From contig JAECRA010000040.1 in the NCBI GenBank assembly GCA_015999985.1, positions 1 to 39,662 on the forward strand: a stretch of DNA of 39,662 bases, given 5' to 3'. This stretch comes from Comamonadaceae bacterium (GTDB lineage Bacteria > Pseudomonadota > Gammaproteobacteria > Burkholderiales > Burkholderiaceae_C). The translations under genes and the position numbers were made by a program. The notes under the pieces were generated by a model. That model saw only the letters and a program-made list of their open reading frames with translations. It was not told the origin of the DNA and did not search any database. Positions 1 to 7,187 of the stretch are shown one piece after another (the first letter of the stretch is position 1; every line of letters starts with the position of its first letter).

Positions 1-93
1 CCGCCTGCGGGCGCCCGGCTAGGGGCGGGGGAACAAAACCAGCCAGCCTCGCCACTCTGAAGAAAGAAGCACAAAGCCCCTCGTCCGCTGAGG

Positions 94-111
94 CCCAATC
101 CCAATCCCAAT
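94..111. repeat. Three tandem CCCAAT hexamers upstream of the ABC receptor gene
   Basis: CCCAAT occurs three times in direct succession. It lies in the 225-base stretch before the first gene, which otherwise shows no recognisable gene. The repeat may be slippage-prone; no function is assigned. Confidence 0.6.
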
Positions 112-225
112 CCGAAGACCAGGTCACGGCCATCAGGTGTTTCCCCCAATACCGTCAACCGGTAGATGCAAGCGAGCATTGAGTTCGTATCGAATCACTA
201 CATCACTCACCAGGAAGGCAAACAA

Positions 226-1425
226 ATGACCCGATCCAATGCCCTATCCCGCCGCGTGCTGCTCGCGCAAGGCGGCGCCGCTCTTGTCGGCGCCTCCGCG
301 CTCGCGCTACCTCGCCTGGGGCGCGCGCAGACGGGCAAGATCAAGATCGGCCTGATGCTCCCGTACACCGGCACCTTTGCACAGATCGGCAATGCCATTG
401 AGGCCGGCTTCCGGCTGGCGCTGCAGGAGCAAGGCAACAAACTCGGCGGGCGAGAGGTGGAGATCGTCAAGCTCGATGACGAGTCGGATCCATCCAAAGG
501 TGTGGAGAACGCCAGCAAGCTGGTCCAGCGCGACAAGGTTGACGTTATTGTGGGTACCGTTCACTCTGGCGTGCAAATGGGCATTCAGAAAGTCGCGCGT
601 GAATCGGGTGTGCTGTGCCTGATTCCCAACGCAGGCGTGCATGCTGCCACGCGGGCCTTGTGCGCTCCCAACGTCTTCAGAAGCTCATTTTCCAATTCCC
701 AGCCCACGCTCGCGCTCGGCAAGCCCATGATGGACAAAGGCTTGAAGAAAGCCGTCTGGATTTCCTGGAAGTATGCGGCGGGTGAAGAAGCTTACGAGGG
801 CTTCAAGGACAGCTACACCAAAGCCGGTGGCACCATCATCAAAGACCTGTGGCTGCCGTTTCCCAATGTCGAATTTCAGGCGTTGCTGACCGAAATAGCT
901 TCGCTCAAACCTGACGCGGTGGCCTGCATGTTTGCGGGTGCCGGGGCGGGTAAATTCATTACCGACTACGCTGCCGCAGGCCTGAAAGGAAAGATTCCAC
1001 TCTGGGGTTCGGGCTTCCTGACAGAAGGGGTTCTTGAAGCCGCGGGGCCCGCTGCCGATGGCATCATGACCACCATGCACTACAGCGACTCGCTGGCCAC
1101 ACCGCGCAACAAGCAGTTCCGCACCGAGTACGCCAAAGCCTTCAAATCCCAGCCCGACGTCTACTCCGTGCAGGGCTACGACGCAGGCCTTCTGTTGGTG
1201 CAAGGAGCCAAAGCAGTCAATGGCGACTTGAACGCCAAGCCAGCGCTTTACAAAGCCATGGAAGGCGCGGTCATTGACAGCCCGCGCGGCAAATGGACTA
1301 TGAGCCGTTCGCACAACCCGGTGCAGGATTTTTATCTGCGGGTGGTGGAAAAAGGCGAGAACAAAGTGCTGGGCGTGGCTGCGAAGGCACTGGCGGATTC
1401 AGGCGCTGGCTGCAAGATGGCTTGA
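226..1425 (+). CDS. ABC transporter substrate-binding protein, Leu/Ile/Val (type I periplasmic) family
   Basis: This is a periplasmic receptor that would deliver a branched-chain amino acid, amide or aromatic acid to an ABC importer. The 399-residue length fits the family. Residues 1-34 form a signal peptide with a twin-arginine motif (SRRVLL, residues 8-13), so export by Tat is likely; cleavage is expected near GRA|Q34-35. The mature part opens with the family pattern KIKIGLMLPYTGTFA, followed by the first Rossmann-like lobe (VDVIVGTVHSGV). An in-frame ATG 60 bases upstream exists, but the ATG at 226 was chosen because AGGAAGG lies seven bases before it and the signal peptide then starts cleanly. 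No permease or ATPase gene is in the window, so either it is an orphan receptor or the rest of the operon lies to the left. The ligand cannot be told from sequence. Confidence 0.9.
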   Translation: MTRSNALSRRVLLAQGGAALVGASALALPRLGRAQTGKIKIGLMLPYTGTFAQIGNAIEAGFRLALQEQGNKLGGREVEIVKLDDESDPSKGVENASKLVQRDKVDVIVGTVHSGVQMGIQKVARESGVLCLIPNAGVHAATRALCAPNVFRSSFSNSQPTLALGKPMMDKGLKKAVWISWKYAAGEEAYEGFKDSYTKAGGTIIKDLWLPFPNVEFQALLTEIASLKPDAVACMFAGAGAGKFITDYAAAGLKGKIPLWGSGFLTEGVLEAAGPAADGIMTTMHYSDSLATPRNKQFRTEYAKAFKSQPDVYSVQGYDAGLLLVQGAKAVNGDLNAKPALYKAMEGAVIDSPRGKWTMSRSHNPVQDFYLRVVEKGENKVLGVAAKALADSGAGCKMA

Positions 1426-1432
1426 AGCGTTG

Positions 1433-1508
1433 TTACGACGCGCCTAGGGCTGGCAACTGCTCCACCATGCGGGGAGCGGTGCGAGCGAAAAGTGGCTGGT
1501 ACTGCTGC
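1433..1508 (-). pseudogene. Remnant of the 3' end of the DUF1439 gene, with an internal deletion
   Basis: Positions 1453-1507 match 2255-2309 inside the intact DUF1439 gene at 54 of 55 bases, same strand, offset exactly 802. Read on the minus strand it encodes YQPLFARTAPRMVEQL, then jumps directly to PALGAS and a stop, whereas the intact gene ends with a longer stretch and PALGGP and a stop. The remnant therefore looks like a duplicate that lost about 35 codons between two short GTTGCC-like sequences, and it has no start. It sits directly behind the stop codon of the ABC receptor gene, in antisense orientation. The 55-base match is certain; the deletion model rests on the weaker 18-base tail match (13 of 18). 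Confidence 0.75.
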
Positions 1509-1571
1509 AAGCGCAGGCGAGAGGGGGAGATGGCGTGATCTGATTCACTATGCCTCGCCCCCCGCCTGCGA

Positions 1572-1880
1572 TCAACGCATTTCACCGCTTTTGACTCGGT
1601 AGCCGAGTGCGATGGCTTCACGGGTCTGATCACGAACTTCGGCGCGGCTCGTGTTGCTAGTGGCGTTTGCGTTGTATTGCATGAGAGGACGGTCACCAGC
1701 AACGGGCGGCATGGCCACGGCTTGATTGGTCACTTCAGCCCGACTGAGCATGCTAGTGACGACGCCGTCTTGAAACAACGAAAACTGCGGACCTTCTCCA
1801 GACACGGGTTGGACGGCAAAGGCGCTACCTGCAAAAGAGGCGGCGAGTACGGCAGCGAGGGCGATGGTCTTGGCTTGCAT
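1572..1880 (-). CDS. Small secreted DUF4148-type protein
   Basis: The 102-residue product begins with a clear Sec signal peptide (MQAKTIALAAVLAASFAGSA, cleavage near AFA|V). The mature part carries two copies of an SRAEV motif (SRAEVTNQA and SRAEVRDQTREAIALGY), the pattern typical of DUF4148 proteins, which are common as many paralogues in Burkholderiales and predicted to be periplasmic. Function is unknown. The ATG at 1880 is preceded by AAAAGGA at normal spacing. It is a single-gene unit, facing the ABC receptor gene tail to tail with the pseudogene fragment between them. Confidence 0.8.
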   Translation of the reverse strand: MQAKTIALAAVLAASFAGSAFAVQPVSGEGPQFSLFQDGVVTSMLSRAEVTNQAVAMPPVAGDRPLMQYNANATSNTSRAEVRDQTREAIALGYRVKSGEMR

Positions 1881-2117
1881 GATTTTTTCCTTTTCAATCG
1901 GTTTGAGCTTCGGGTTCCAGTGAGAAGCGGCACTTTGCTGCCCCTCTGCCTTGAATACGCGTCAAACTCTTCTTTGGATTCACCTATGTGGAAATTTTCT
2001 TCGCAAGCAATTAGGGCGCGTTCACACTAAATTCGCCTCCGCGCAAGGCGCTGCGTGAAGCCTCGAGAGGCCCGTAGGGTGTTGAGGGATTCAACGCCAA
2101 TCGGTATGAGGCGATAT
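1881..2117. other. Intergenic region, no gene seen
   Basis: This 237-base stretch separates the DUF4148 and DUF1439 genes, both on the minus strand. It should hold the DUF4148 promoter. A TTGACG element is present on the minus strand, but no well-spaced -10 was found, so no promoter is called. Confidence 0.5.
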
Positions 2118-2753
2118 TCAAGGCCCTCCAAGGGCCGGCAACAACTCTACACGCAGCCCCTCGCGCGTGACCCGCACTTCACCCACGCGAAAGCCCAGGC
2201 CATTGACCATAGCCAGCTGGTCCGGCTTGATCTCATGCAGCACCATGCCGTTCAGCAACTGCTCCACCATACGGGGAGCGGTGCGAGCGAAAAGTGGCTG
2301 GTACTGCTGGGGAACGGTAGCAAAATCAACTTTGCCGACGCGGACGTCCGTCATTCGGATGCTGCCATCCGCAGCATCGAAGCGTATGCCGTAGTCAAGA
2401 TCTACCGTGCCGTTGTAGCGCGTGCCCAGAAGCATCTCTGCGGCCGTCAGATCAATGGACGTGCCCAGCCGGTTGGTGTCGGGCAGCAGGCTCAGCCGGG
2501 GGCGCTGGAAAGTCAGGTCGATCACGCCGGACACACGCCGCTGCTGCGGAAACTTTTTGCCAATCAATTCTTCCAGCTGCGCTTTGGGCAGCGTGTAGGA
2601 ACGCGTTCCATCTGCGCCGGCAGACAGTGGGCCGGCGCAAGCGGGCAGAGTGATCAACAGGCCGGCCAGCGCAACGCTGGCCAAGGCGTCCAGGCCATGG
2701 CGGCGCGTGATGGGTAGGAGAGAAGGTGAGTTAGGCACACGGACATTGTGCAT
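2118..2753 (-). CDS. DUF1439 domain lipoprotein
   Basis: This is a predicted outer-membrane or periplasmic lipoprotein of 211 residues. The N-terminus has a positive region (ITRRHG), a hydrophobic stretch and a lipobox LPAC, making Cys39 the lipidated residue. The rest matches the DUF1439 pattern, including SYTLPKAQLEELIGKKFP and the end segment QYQPLFARTAPRMVEQLLNG. DUF1439 proteins are related to the YceB-like lipoprotein family; the molecular role is not known. A longer in-frame version would start with TTG at 2789; the ATG at 2753 is preferred as the normal start giving a standard lipoprotein signal. A near-identical 55-base piece of this gene recurs at 1453-1507. Confidence 0.8.
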   Translation of the reverse strand: MHNVRVPNSPSLLPITRRHGLDALASVALAGLLITLPACAGPLSAGADGTRSYTLPKAQLEELIGKKFPQQRRVSGVIDLTFQRPRLSLLPDTNRLGTSIDLTAAEMLLGTRYNGTVDLDYGIRFDAADGSIRMTDVRVGKVDFATVPQQYQPLFARTAPRMVEQLLNGMVLHEIKPDQLAMVNGLGFRVGEVRVTREGLRVELLPALGGP

Positions 2754-2848
2754 CGTCTTCAGGTCAGGAACGTCTGCAAGTGTGACCAACCCGCTCTTGA
2801 GCCCTTGACCTTTGAGGATGGAAGCAGCGATTGTGCGACCCCTGACTC

Positions 2849-2937
2849 GTCATTCCCGCGCAGGCGGGAATCCAGGACGGCCTCTCCAGCGCCCCTGGAT
2901 TCCCCCCTGCGCGCGGGGCCGGCCATCCGGGAATGAC
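2849..2937. repeat. Composite palindromic intergenic repeat (REP-like)
   Basis: The outer arms are GTCATTCCCG (2849-2858) and CGGGAATGAC (2928-2937). The inner arms are GAATCCAGG (2868-2876) and CCTGGATTC (2894-2902), and each half contains its own GC-rich mini-hairpin (ATTCCCGCGCAGGCGGGAAT). The ATTCCC-N-GGGAAT core resembles repeats scattered through many proteobacterial genomes, for example dRS3-like elements; the family assignment is by appearance only. Confidence 0.7.
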
Positions 2938-2989
2938 GATTGACGGCTGATGGGGGCTTTTTCGGGAAGCTGCGTGGCAGATGCGCCGA

Positions 2990-3017
2990 ATGCCGAGCGG
3001 GAGCTCGGCGGTCCCAG
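2990..3017. repeat. Hairpin repeat, copy A (sister copy at 24745-24772)
   Basis: The core GCCGAGCGGGAGCTCGGC (2992-3009) is an inverted repeat followed by GGTCCCAG. A 24-of-28 match is found at 24745-24772. One pair of differences is compensatory: G2995-C3006 here, A24750-T24761 there, so the stem is kept. It is probably a dispersed intergenic hairpin family. Confidence 0.7.
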
Positions 3018-3066
3018 AGAACAGCCGACCCCCGGGAAGCCGGAGACGGGGCCATCAGGCAATTAA

Positions 3067-3080
3067 GGAGAGCGCTCTCC
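3067..3080. repeat. Perfect 14-base palindrome after the CoA-transferase gene
   Basis: GGAGAGCGCTCTCC lies 28 bases beyond the stop codon of the last gene of the main operon. It has no T-run, so it is not a standard terminator; it could be an RNA 3' stem or a protein site. Confidence 0.5.
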
Positions 3081-3108
3081 CTGGCTTTAGAGTGTCACGC
3101 GGTGGCAC

Positions 3109-4317
3109 TCAGGCCAGGCGCCTGCTCGTGCAAGCCACGCCCTGCTCAATAGCGGTTTGAATATCCTGCGCGGACAAGCCCCGCTCAGCCAGGACTTCCT
3201 CGGTATGCTGACCCACCTCAGGGCAGTGCGTCAATGAGCCGAAGCCTTCCGCGGGAAAGGCGCCAGGGACATTGGGAATTGGCACCGGACTGGGCAGGTC
3301 AGGGTGGTCCAGCCAGGTCAGATGCCCAGCTTTCACGGTCTCAGGATCCCCCAATATGTCGCTGTAGGATCGAATCTTTGAATGAAGAATGCCGGCCTGA
3401 GACAGCAAGACACTCCATTCTTCAGACGTGCGCTCCAAAAGCTTTTCACGCACGATGGCATTGATTGCATCGGCGTGGCGCACGCGATCGGCACGCGCGG
3501 CAAAGCGAGGGTCGTGCGCAATGTCCGGCCGGCCCAATACCTCGAAGAAGATCGCGAAATGAGCATCACGGTTGACGGACAGGCTGATAAATGAGTCCTT
3601 GGTCGCGTACACACCGAGAGGCACATACATGATCTCAGGGTTGCCTCCTTCCAGATGAAACTCAAGCATGCGCGGCGCCTGCAGGGCCGTGGCGCATTGC
3701 ATGAGATTGCAATCTATGTATTGGCCCTGGCCAAATCGGAACACCCGTATCAGCCCCGCCATGATCGCCTGCGCGCCGTAGATGCCAGACACCACATCGA
3801 TCAGGATCATGGGAAAGCGCTGGGGAACGCCTTGGGCATCTTTGTTGAGAGACATCAGGCCCGAATAACCCTGAATGATGGCGTCAGTTGCGGGCAGATC
3901 GGCGTTCGGGCCGCTTTGGCCAAATCCCGTGACAGCCAAGTACACCAACTTGGGGTTGCGCTCGAACAGCCGCGCGGGATCAAGTCCCATGCGCGTCATC
4001 ACGCCAGGGCGGAACGATTCGACCACCACGTCAGCCGTAGCTGCAATTTCAAATGCAATCTCACGCGCTTTCGCTTGCTTCAGGTCCAGCGCGAGCGATC
4101 TCTTGCCCCGGTTGTAGTAGACCGAGAACGCGCTGAAGTTGCCAAACCGCTTGCCCAGGTTGCGTCCCCAGTCACCTTCGGGAGGTTCGATCTTGATCAC
4201 CTCTGCACCCTGGTTGGCGAGCAGAAAAGAGGCGTGAGGACCAGCCACGCCCTGGGAAAAATCGGCGACCTTGATGCCCGCAAGCGGCAAGGGACTGGGA
4301 GACGTTGGCAAGTTCAT
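3109..4317 (-). CDS. Class III CoA transferase (CaiB/BaiF family)
   Basis: The 402-residue enzyme moves CoA between carboxylic acids through an enzyme-bound anhydride, so it could activate a substrate acid using an acyl-CoA end product of the pathway. The N-terminus shows the family opening LAGIKVADFSQGVAGPHASF and AEVIKIEPPEGDWGR. RSLALDLK and VVVESFRPGVMTRMG follow, and the expected catalytic aspartate is in LIDVVSGIYG (Asp174). It is the last gene of the minus-strand operon, 29 bases beyond the Bug receptor. Having both this enzyme and an NDP-forming synthetase in one operon suggests two routes to CoA thioesters. The exact acid pair cannot be predicted. The ATG at 4317 starts the conserved domain correctly. 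Confidence 0.92.
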   Translation of the reverse strand: MNLPTSPSPLPLAGIKVADFSQGVAGPHASFLLANQGAEVIKIEPPEGDWGRNLGKRFGNFSAFSVYYNRGKRSLALDLKQAKAREIAFEIAATADVVVESFRPGVMTRMGLDPARLFERNPKLVYLAVTGFGQSGPNADLPATDAIIQGYSGLMSLNKDAQGVPQRFPMILIDVVSGIYGAQAIMAGLIRVFRFGQGQYIDCNLMQCATALQAPRMLEFHLEGGNPEIMYVPLGVYATKDSFISLSVNRDAHFAIFFEVLGRPDIAHDPRFAARADRVRHADAINAIVREKLLERTSEEWSVLLSQAGILHSKIRSYSDILGDPETVKAGHLTWLDHPDLPSPVPIPNVPGAFPAEGFGSLTHCPEVGQHTEEVLAERGLSAQDIQTAIEQGVACTSRRLA

Positions 4318-4346
4318 GCGACTAAAAGATGCGTGAAAGAGAAGGT

Positions 4347-5357
4347 TTACTCGGGCTTGATGCCCGCTGAATTGATGCTGGTCGCCCAGCGTTCGCGATC
4401 CTTACGCAGGTATTCCGCAAACTCAGACGGTGTGGAATGAATGAAGCGCCCAGCACAGCAGGCGTCAATTCGCGCGATCATCTCCGGCTTGCGCAAGGCC
4501 TTGATCAGGGTGGTGTTGAGCAGCTTGACGATGTGATCCGGCGTGCCTGCAGGCGCGAACACGCCGATGAACGCCGATGCCGTAAAGCCCGGAACTCCCG
4601 CCTCAGCGCCGGTCGGCACGTCAGGCAGTTGGGGAACGCGCACAGGCGAGCTGACCATGAGCGCCTTCAGGCGACCGCTCTTCAACACTTGCAGGCCAGA
4701 CGTCACGCCCTGCACCGTGAAGCTGAGCTGTCCGCCAATCAGATCTGTGGTGACCTGGGGGCTGCTCTTGTAGGGAACACCCGTTGCCGTGGCGCCCACT
4801 TCTTTCAAAAACGTCGCACCCGCAATCTGGGCCACGGCCGCTCCCCAGCCATAACTGGCCTTATCAGGGTTGGCCTTGAGCCACGCCACGAACTCGGCCA
4901 CGTTGTTCACCGGCAGGCTCTGGGGCACGGCGAGCACGTAGTACTGCTCATTGATGGGACCAATGGGTACAAAATCTTTCACCGGGTCATAGGGCAGCTT
5001 CTTGAAAAGAAACTGGTTGTTGGTCTGGGTGGTGTTCGATGTGATGAACAAGGTATAGCCATCCGCCGGTGCGCGTGCCACGGCTTCAGCGGCAATGAAA
5101 CCGTTGGCGCCCGCACGGTTGTCCACCACAAAAGGCTGGCCCAGTTCAGCCCGAAACTCTTCGGCCACCGCTCGTGCCACGATGTCGGTCGCGCTCCCCG
5201 GCCCGAATGGAAGAATCACCCGCACAGGCTTGGTGGGCCAGGCCTGCTGAGCCACTGCGTTGATGGAGCCCAGCGCTGCCGAGCCCAGCAGCAAGCCCGC
5301 CAAGGCGCGTCGCAGCACGCGGCCAAGGCCGGGTGAATGGTTCAAGGATCTCTTCAT
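4347..5357 (-). CDS. Bug-family (TctC-like) periplasmic solute receptor
   Basis: This 336-residue extracytoplasmic receptor belongs to the tripartite tricarboxylate transporter (TTT) type, known to bind carboxylates and related small molecules. It has a signal peptide of about 36 residues ending at AVAQ, then the family start WPTKPVRVILPFGPGSATD, DNRAGANGFIAAEAVA, PADGYTLF and the ligand-loop region VPYKSSPQVTTDLIGG. A strong ribosome site, AAGGAGA, precedes the ATG at 5357. No TctA/TctB membrane genes are near, as is common for the expanded Bug family, so it would have to share a remote permease or act as a sensor component. Its place in the operon suggests the ligand is the operon's substrate. 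Confidence 0.93.
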   Translation of the reverse strand: MKRSLNHSPGLGRVLRRALAGLLLGSAALGSINAVAQQAWPTKPVRVILPFGPGSATDIVARAVAEEFRAELGQPFVVDNRAGANGFIAAEAVARAPADGYTLFITSNTTQTNNQFLFKKLPYDPVKDFVPIGPINEQYYVLAVPQSLPVNNVAEFVAWLKANPDKASYGWGAAVAQIAGATFLKEVGATATGVPYKSSPQVTTDLIGGQLSFTVQGVTSGLQVLKSGRLKALMVSSPVRVPQLPDVPTGAEAGVPGFTASAFIGVFAPAGTPDHIVKLLNTTLIKALRKPEMIARIDACCAGRFIHSTPSEFAEYLRKDRERWATSINSAGIKPE

Positions 5358-5380
5358 GGTTTGTCTCCTTCACTAAAAAT

Positions 5381-6352
5381 CTATACGAGAGAAGCCGCCT
5401 GCACCATGCTGGGCACGCCGCATGCCTGCACGTATTCGTTGCGCAGACGCCGCACCAGCTCCGATACCGTGGGGATGTCGTTGATCAGTCCTACGCCTTG
5501 CCCGGCGCTCCAGACGTTTTTCCAGGGGCGTACGCCCGCTGGCAGATGCTCTGCGCCAGGTTGATTCGGTTTGGGCATGGCCGGATCGAGGCCGTGCTGG
5601 CGCAGAGAAGGTAGAAGCCAGTTCGCCGGCACACCATTGACCGCTGCCGTGTAAGCAAGGTCTGCAATTTCGGAATCCACCAGCATTCGCTTGTAGTCTT
5701 CAGGCGCGTCGGACTCCTGCGTGGCAATGAAGCGCGTTCCCAGATAGGCCAGGTCCGCACCCAGGACCTCGGCCGCGCGAATCGCGGCGCCGTTGGAGAC
5801 CGCGCCGGCCATGACGATGGTTCCCCCGAACATGGCCCTGATCTGTGGAATCAATGTCAGCGGGGTCACCCCTCCAGAGTGGCCTCCCCCACCCGCTGCG
5901 ATCGCGATGATGCCGTCTGCTCCGGCGCGAATGGCCTTCTCTGCGAACCTCAAAGAAGTCGCGTCATGCCACACCACCCCACCGTGCTCATGCACTTGTT
6001 CGATGAGCCGAGTGGGGTCTCCGCGTACCGAAACCACAATATCCACCCGCGCAGCCTTGCAGATCCGAAGGTAGTTCGCCATCTCCTCCGGGCTGGCCCT
6101 GAGGTTCAGGTTGGTGGCAAGGGGCCCAACACGTGCTTGCGGATGTTCAGTCTGGAATTCATCCAGCTCGCGCCGCAATGCCAGCATGTCGTGTTCAAAA
6201 GCTTGCACGCTTGGCCAATTGCGCGGATTGGTTCCCGCAATGATGCCGGCCTTGCATGCAGCCGCCAGCAGCGCCTTGCCGCTGACCAGGTACATGGGTG
6301 CGCAAAACGCTGGCAGCACCAGACGTTCACGCAGACGAGGGTCAAGAGCCAT
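5381..6352 (-). CDS. FMN-dependent nitronate monooxygenase/enoyl-reductase-like flavoprotein (NMO/2-NPD family)
   Basis: The 323-residue TIM-barrel protein matches the NAD(P)H-dependent flavin oxidoreductase / nitronate monooxygenase family. Visible features are LPAFCAPMYLVSG near the N-terminus (residues 13-25), ARVDIVVSVRGDP, the FMN/substrate loop GADGIIAIAAGGGGHSGG with His158, the phosphate-binding AGAVSNGAAIRAAEVLGAD (residues 182-200) and GTRFIATQES (205-214). Family members oxidise nitronates, but many in acyl-CoA clusters are enoyl reductase-like or of unknown activity. It sits 23 bases from the Bug gene and 12 from the crotonase gene within the operon, suggesting a redox step on the same acyl-CoA pathway; the true substrate is unknown. 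Confidence 0.87.
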   Translation of the reverse strand: MALDPRLRERLVLPAFCAPMYLVSGKALLAAACKAGIIAGTNPRNWPSVQAFEHDMLALRRELDEFQTEHPQARVGPLATNLNLRASPEEMANYLRICKAARVDIVVSVRGDPTRLIEQVHEHGGVVWHDATSLRFAEKAIRAGADGIIAIAAGGGGHSGGVTPLTLIPQIRAMFGGTIVMAGAVSNGAAIRAAEVLGADLAYLGTRFIATQESDAPEDYKRMLVDSEIADLAYTAAVNGVPANWLLPSLRQHGLDPAMPKPNQPGAEHLPAGVRPWKNVWSAGQGVGLINDIPTVSELVRRLRNEYVQACGVPSMVQAASLV

Positions 6353-6364
6353 GAAGTGGTGTCC

Positions 6365-7153
6365 TCAACGTCCGATGAACACGGGGGCTCTTTTTTCCGT
6401 GAAAGCTCTGCGACCTTCTTCGTGGTCGACGCTTTGCCGCAAGCTCTGCTGCAGATCCGCTTCCATCTGCAAAAGATCATTCAAGGAAGTCGGCGCCCGT
6501 GCCAGCATCGCCTTGACGGCGGCAGCAGAACGAGGAGCGACCACTGAGTACTCTGCACACTTCTTCATTGCTGCGGCCAGAGCCTGCCCGGGCTCAACCA
6601 CTTCGTCCACCATGCCCAGGGTCTTGGCCTGTGGGGCGCCCACCACCCGAGCCGTCAGCAGCACATCGCGTGCGGCGGCCTCACCCACGCGGCGGGGCAG
6701 CGTCCAAAGAAGTCCGCAATCGGGCATCAACCCGACCTTGCCGAAGGCGGCTCCAAATCGGGCGTCTTCGGCAGCCACCACCCAGTCACAGGCCATGGCA
6801 AACGACATACCGGCACCAAAAGCTATGCCCTCCACCGCGGCCACTACCGGCTTGGGCCCGCCCACCATCAGGCGGATGCAGTCGTGCAATATCTCCAGCC
6901 GGCGCCCACCCATCACGATGTCTCGCGCCTGGCCCGGCGCGGCCATCTGGCTCACGTCACCGCCAGAACAAAAATGCCCCGCCGCCCCTGTCAGCACCAG
7001 TGCACGCACTTCGTCGTTTTCACCGAGTCGCCGAAGCTGGGTCAACAGTTCGTGCCGCATCTCCGTAGACAGGGCGTTGCGGCGCTCGGGTGCTGACAAA
7101 GTCAGAATGGCCACGCAGCCCTCCATACGGACTTGCAAGGGAGAATCGTTCAT
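6365..7153 (-). CDS. Crotonase-family protein lacking the two hydratase glutamates (PaaG-like isomerase candidate)
   Basis: The 262-residue enoyl-CoA hydratase/isomerase fold protein keeps the oxyanion-hole segments GHFCSGGDVSQM (residues 59-70) and GIAFGAGMS (109-117). By eye alignment to rat mitochondrial hydratase, the positions of catalytic Glu144 and Glu164 are Ser117 and Phe137. An aspartate is present in LMPDCG (Asp145), the place where PaaG-type isomerases carry their catalytic Asp. It may therefore be a double-bond isomerase or ring-opening or lyase enzyme rather than a hydratase. The ATG at 7153 is chosen over 7204 because GGAG sits six bases upstream and the longer form would overlap the preceding gene. 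The operon already has another, MaoC-type hydratase. Confidence 0.88.
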   Translation of the reverse strand: MNDSPLQVRMEGCVAILTLSAPERRNALSTEMRHELLTQLRRLGENDEVRALVLTGAAGHFCSGGDVSQMAAPGQARDIVMGGRRLEILHDCIRLMVGGPKPVVAAVEGIAFGAGMSFAMACDWVVAAEDARFGAAFGKVGLMPDCGLLWTLPRRVGEAAARDVLLTARVVGAPQAKTLGMVDEVVEPGQALAAAMKKCAEYSVVAPRSAAAVKAMLARAPTSLNDLLQMEADLQQSLRQSVDHEEGRRAFTEKRAPVFIGR

Positions 7154-7187
7154 CAGTACTCCAGTCGTATTCAATAGGGTCCGGTGA

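Larger units (their letters stand above)
2754..3108. other. Gene-free spacer rich in palindromic repeats
   Basis: This 355-base spacer lies downstream of the CoA-transferase gene and upstream of the DUF1439 gene. It holds a composite palindrome (2849-2937), a second hairpin repeat with a sister copy near 24745, and a perfect 14-base palindrome (3067-3080). Open frames here are short and have no recognisable product. Confidence 0.7.

Noticed and set aside
2055..2717. 220-codon plus-strand open frame
   Set aside because: It is antisense to the DUF1439 lipoprotein gene, which has a signal peptide, lipobox and family pattern.
6111..7187. 358-codon open frame on the plus strand
   Set aside because: It lies antisense to the nitronate-monooxygenase-like and crotonase genes and shows Ser/Arg/Ala-rich low-information sequence; both sense genes are well conserved.
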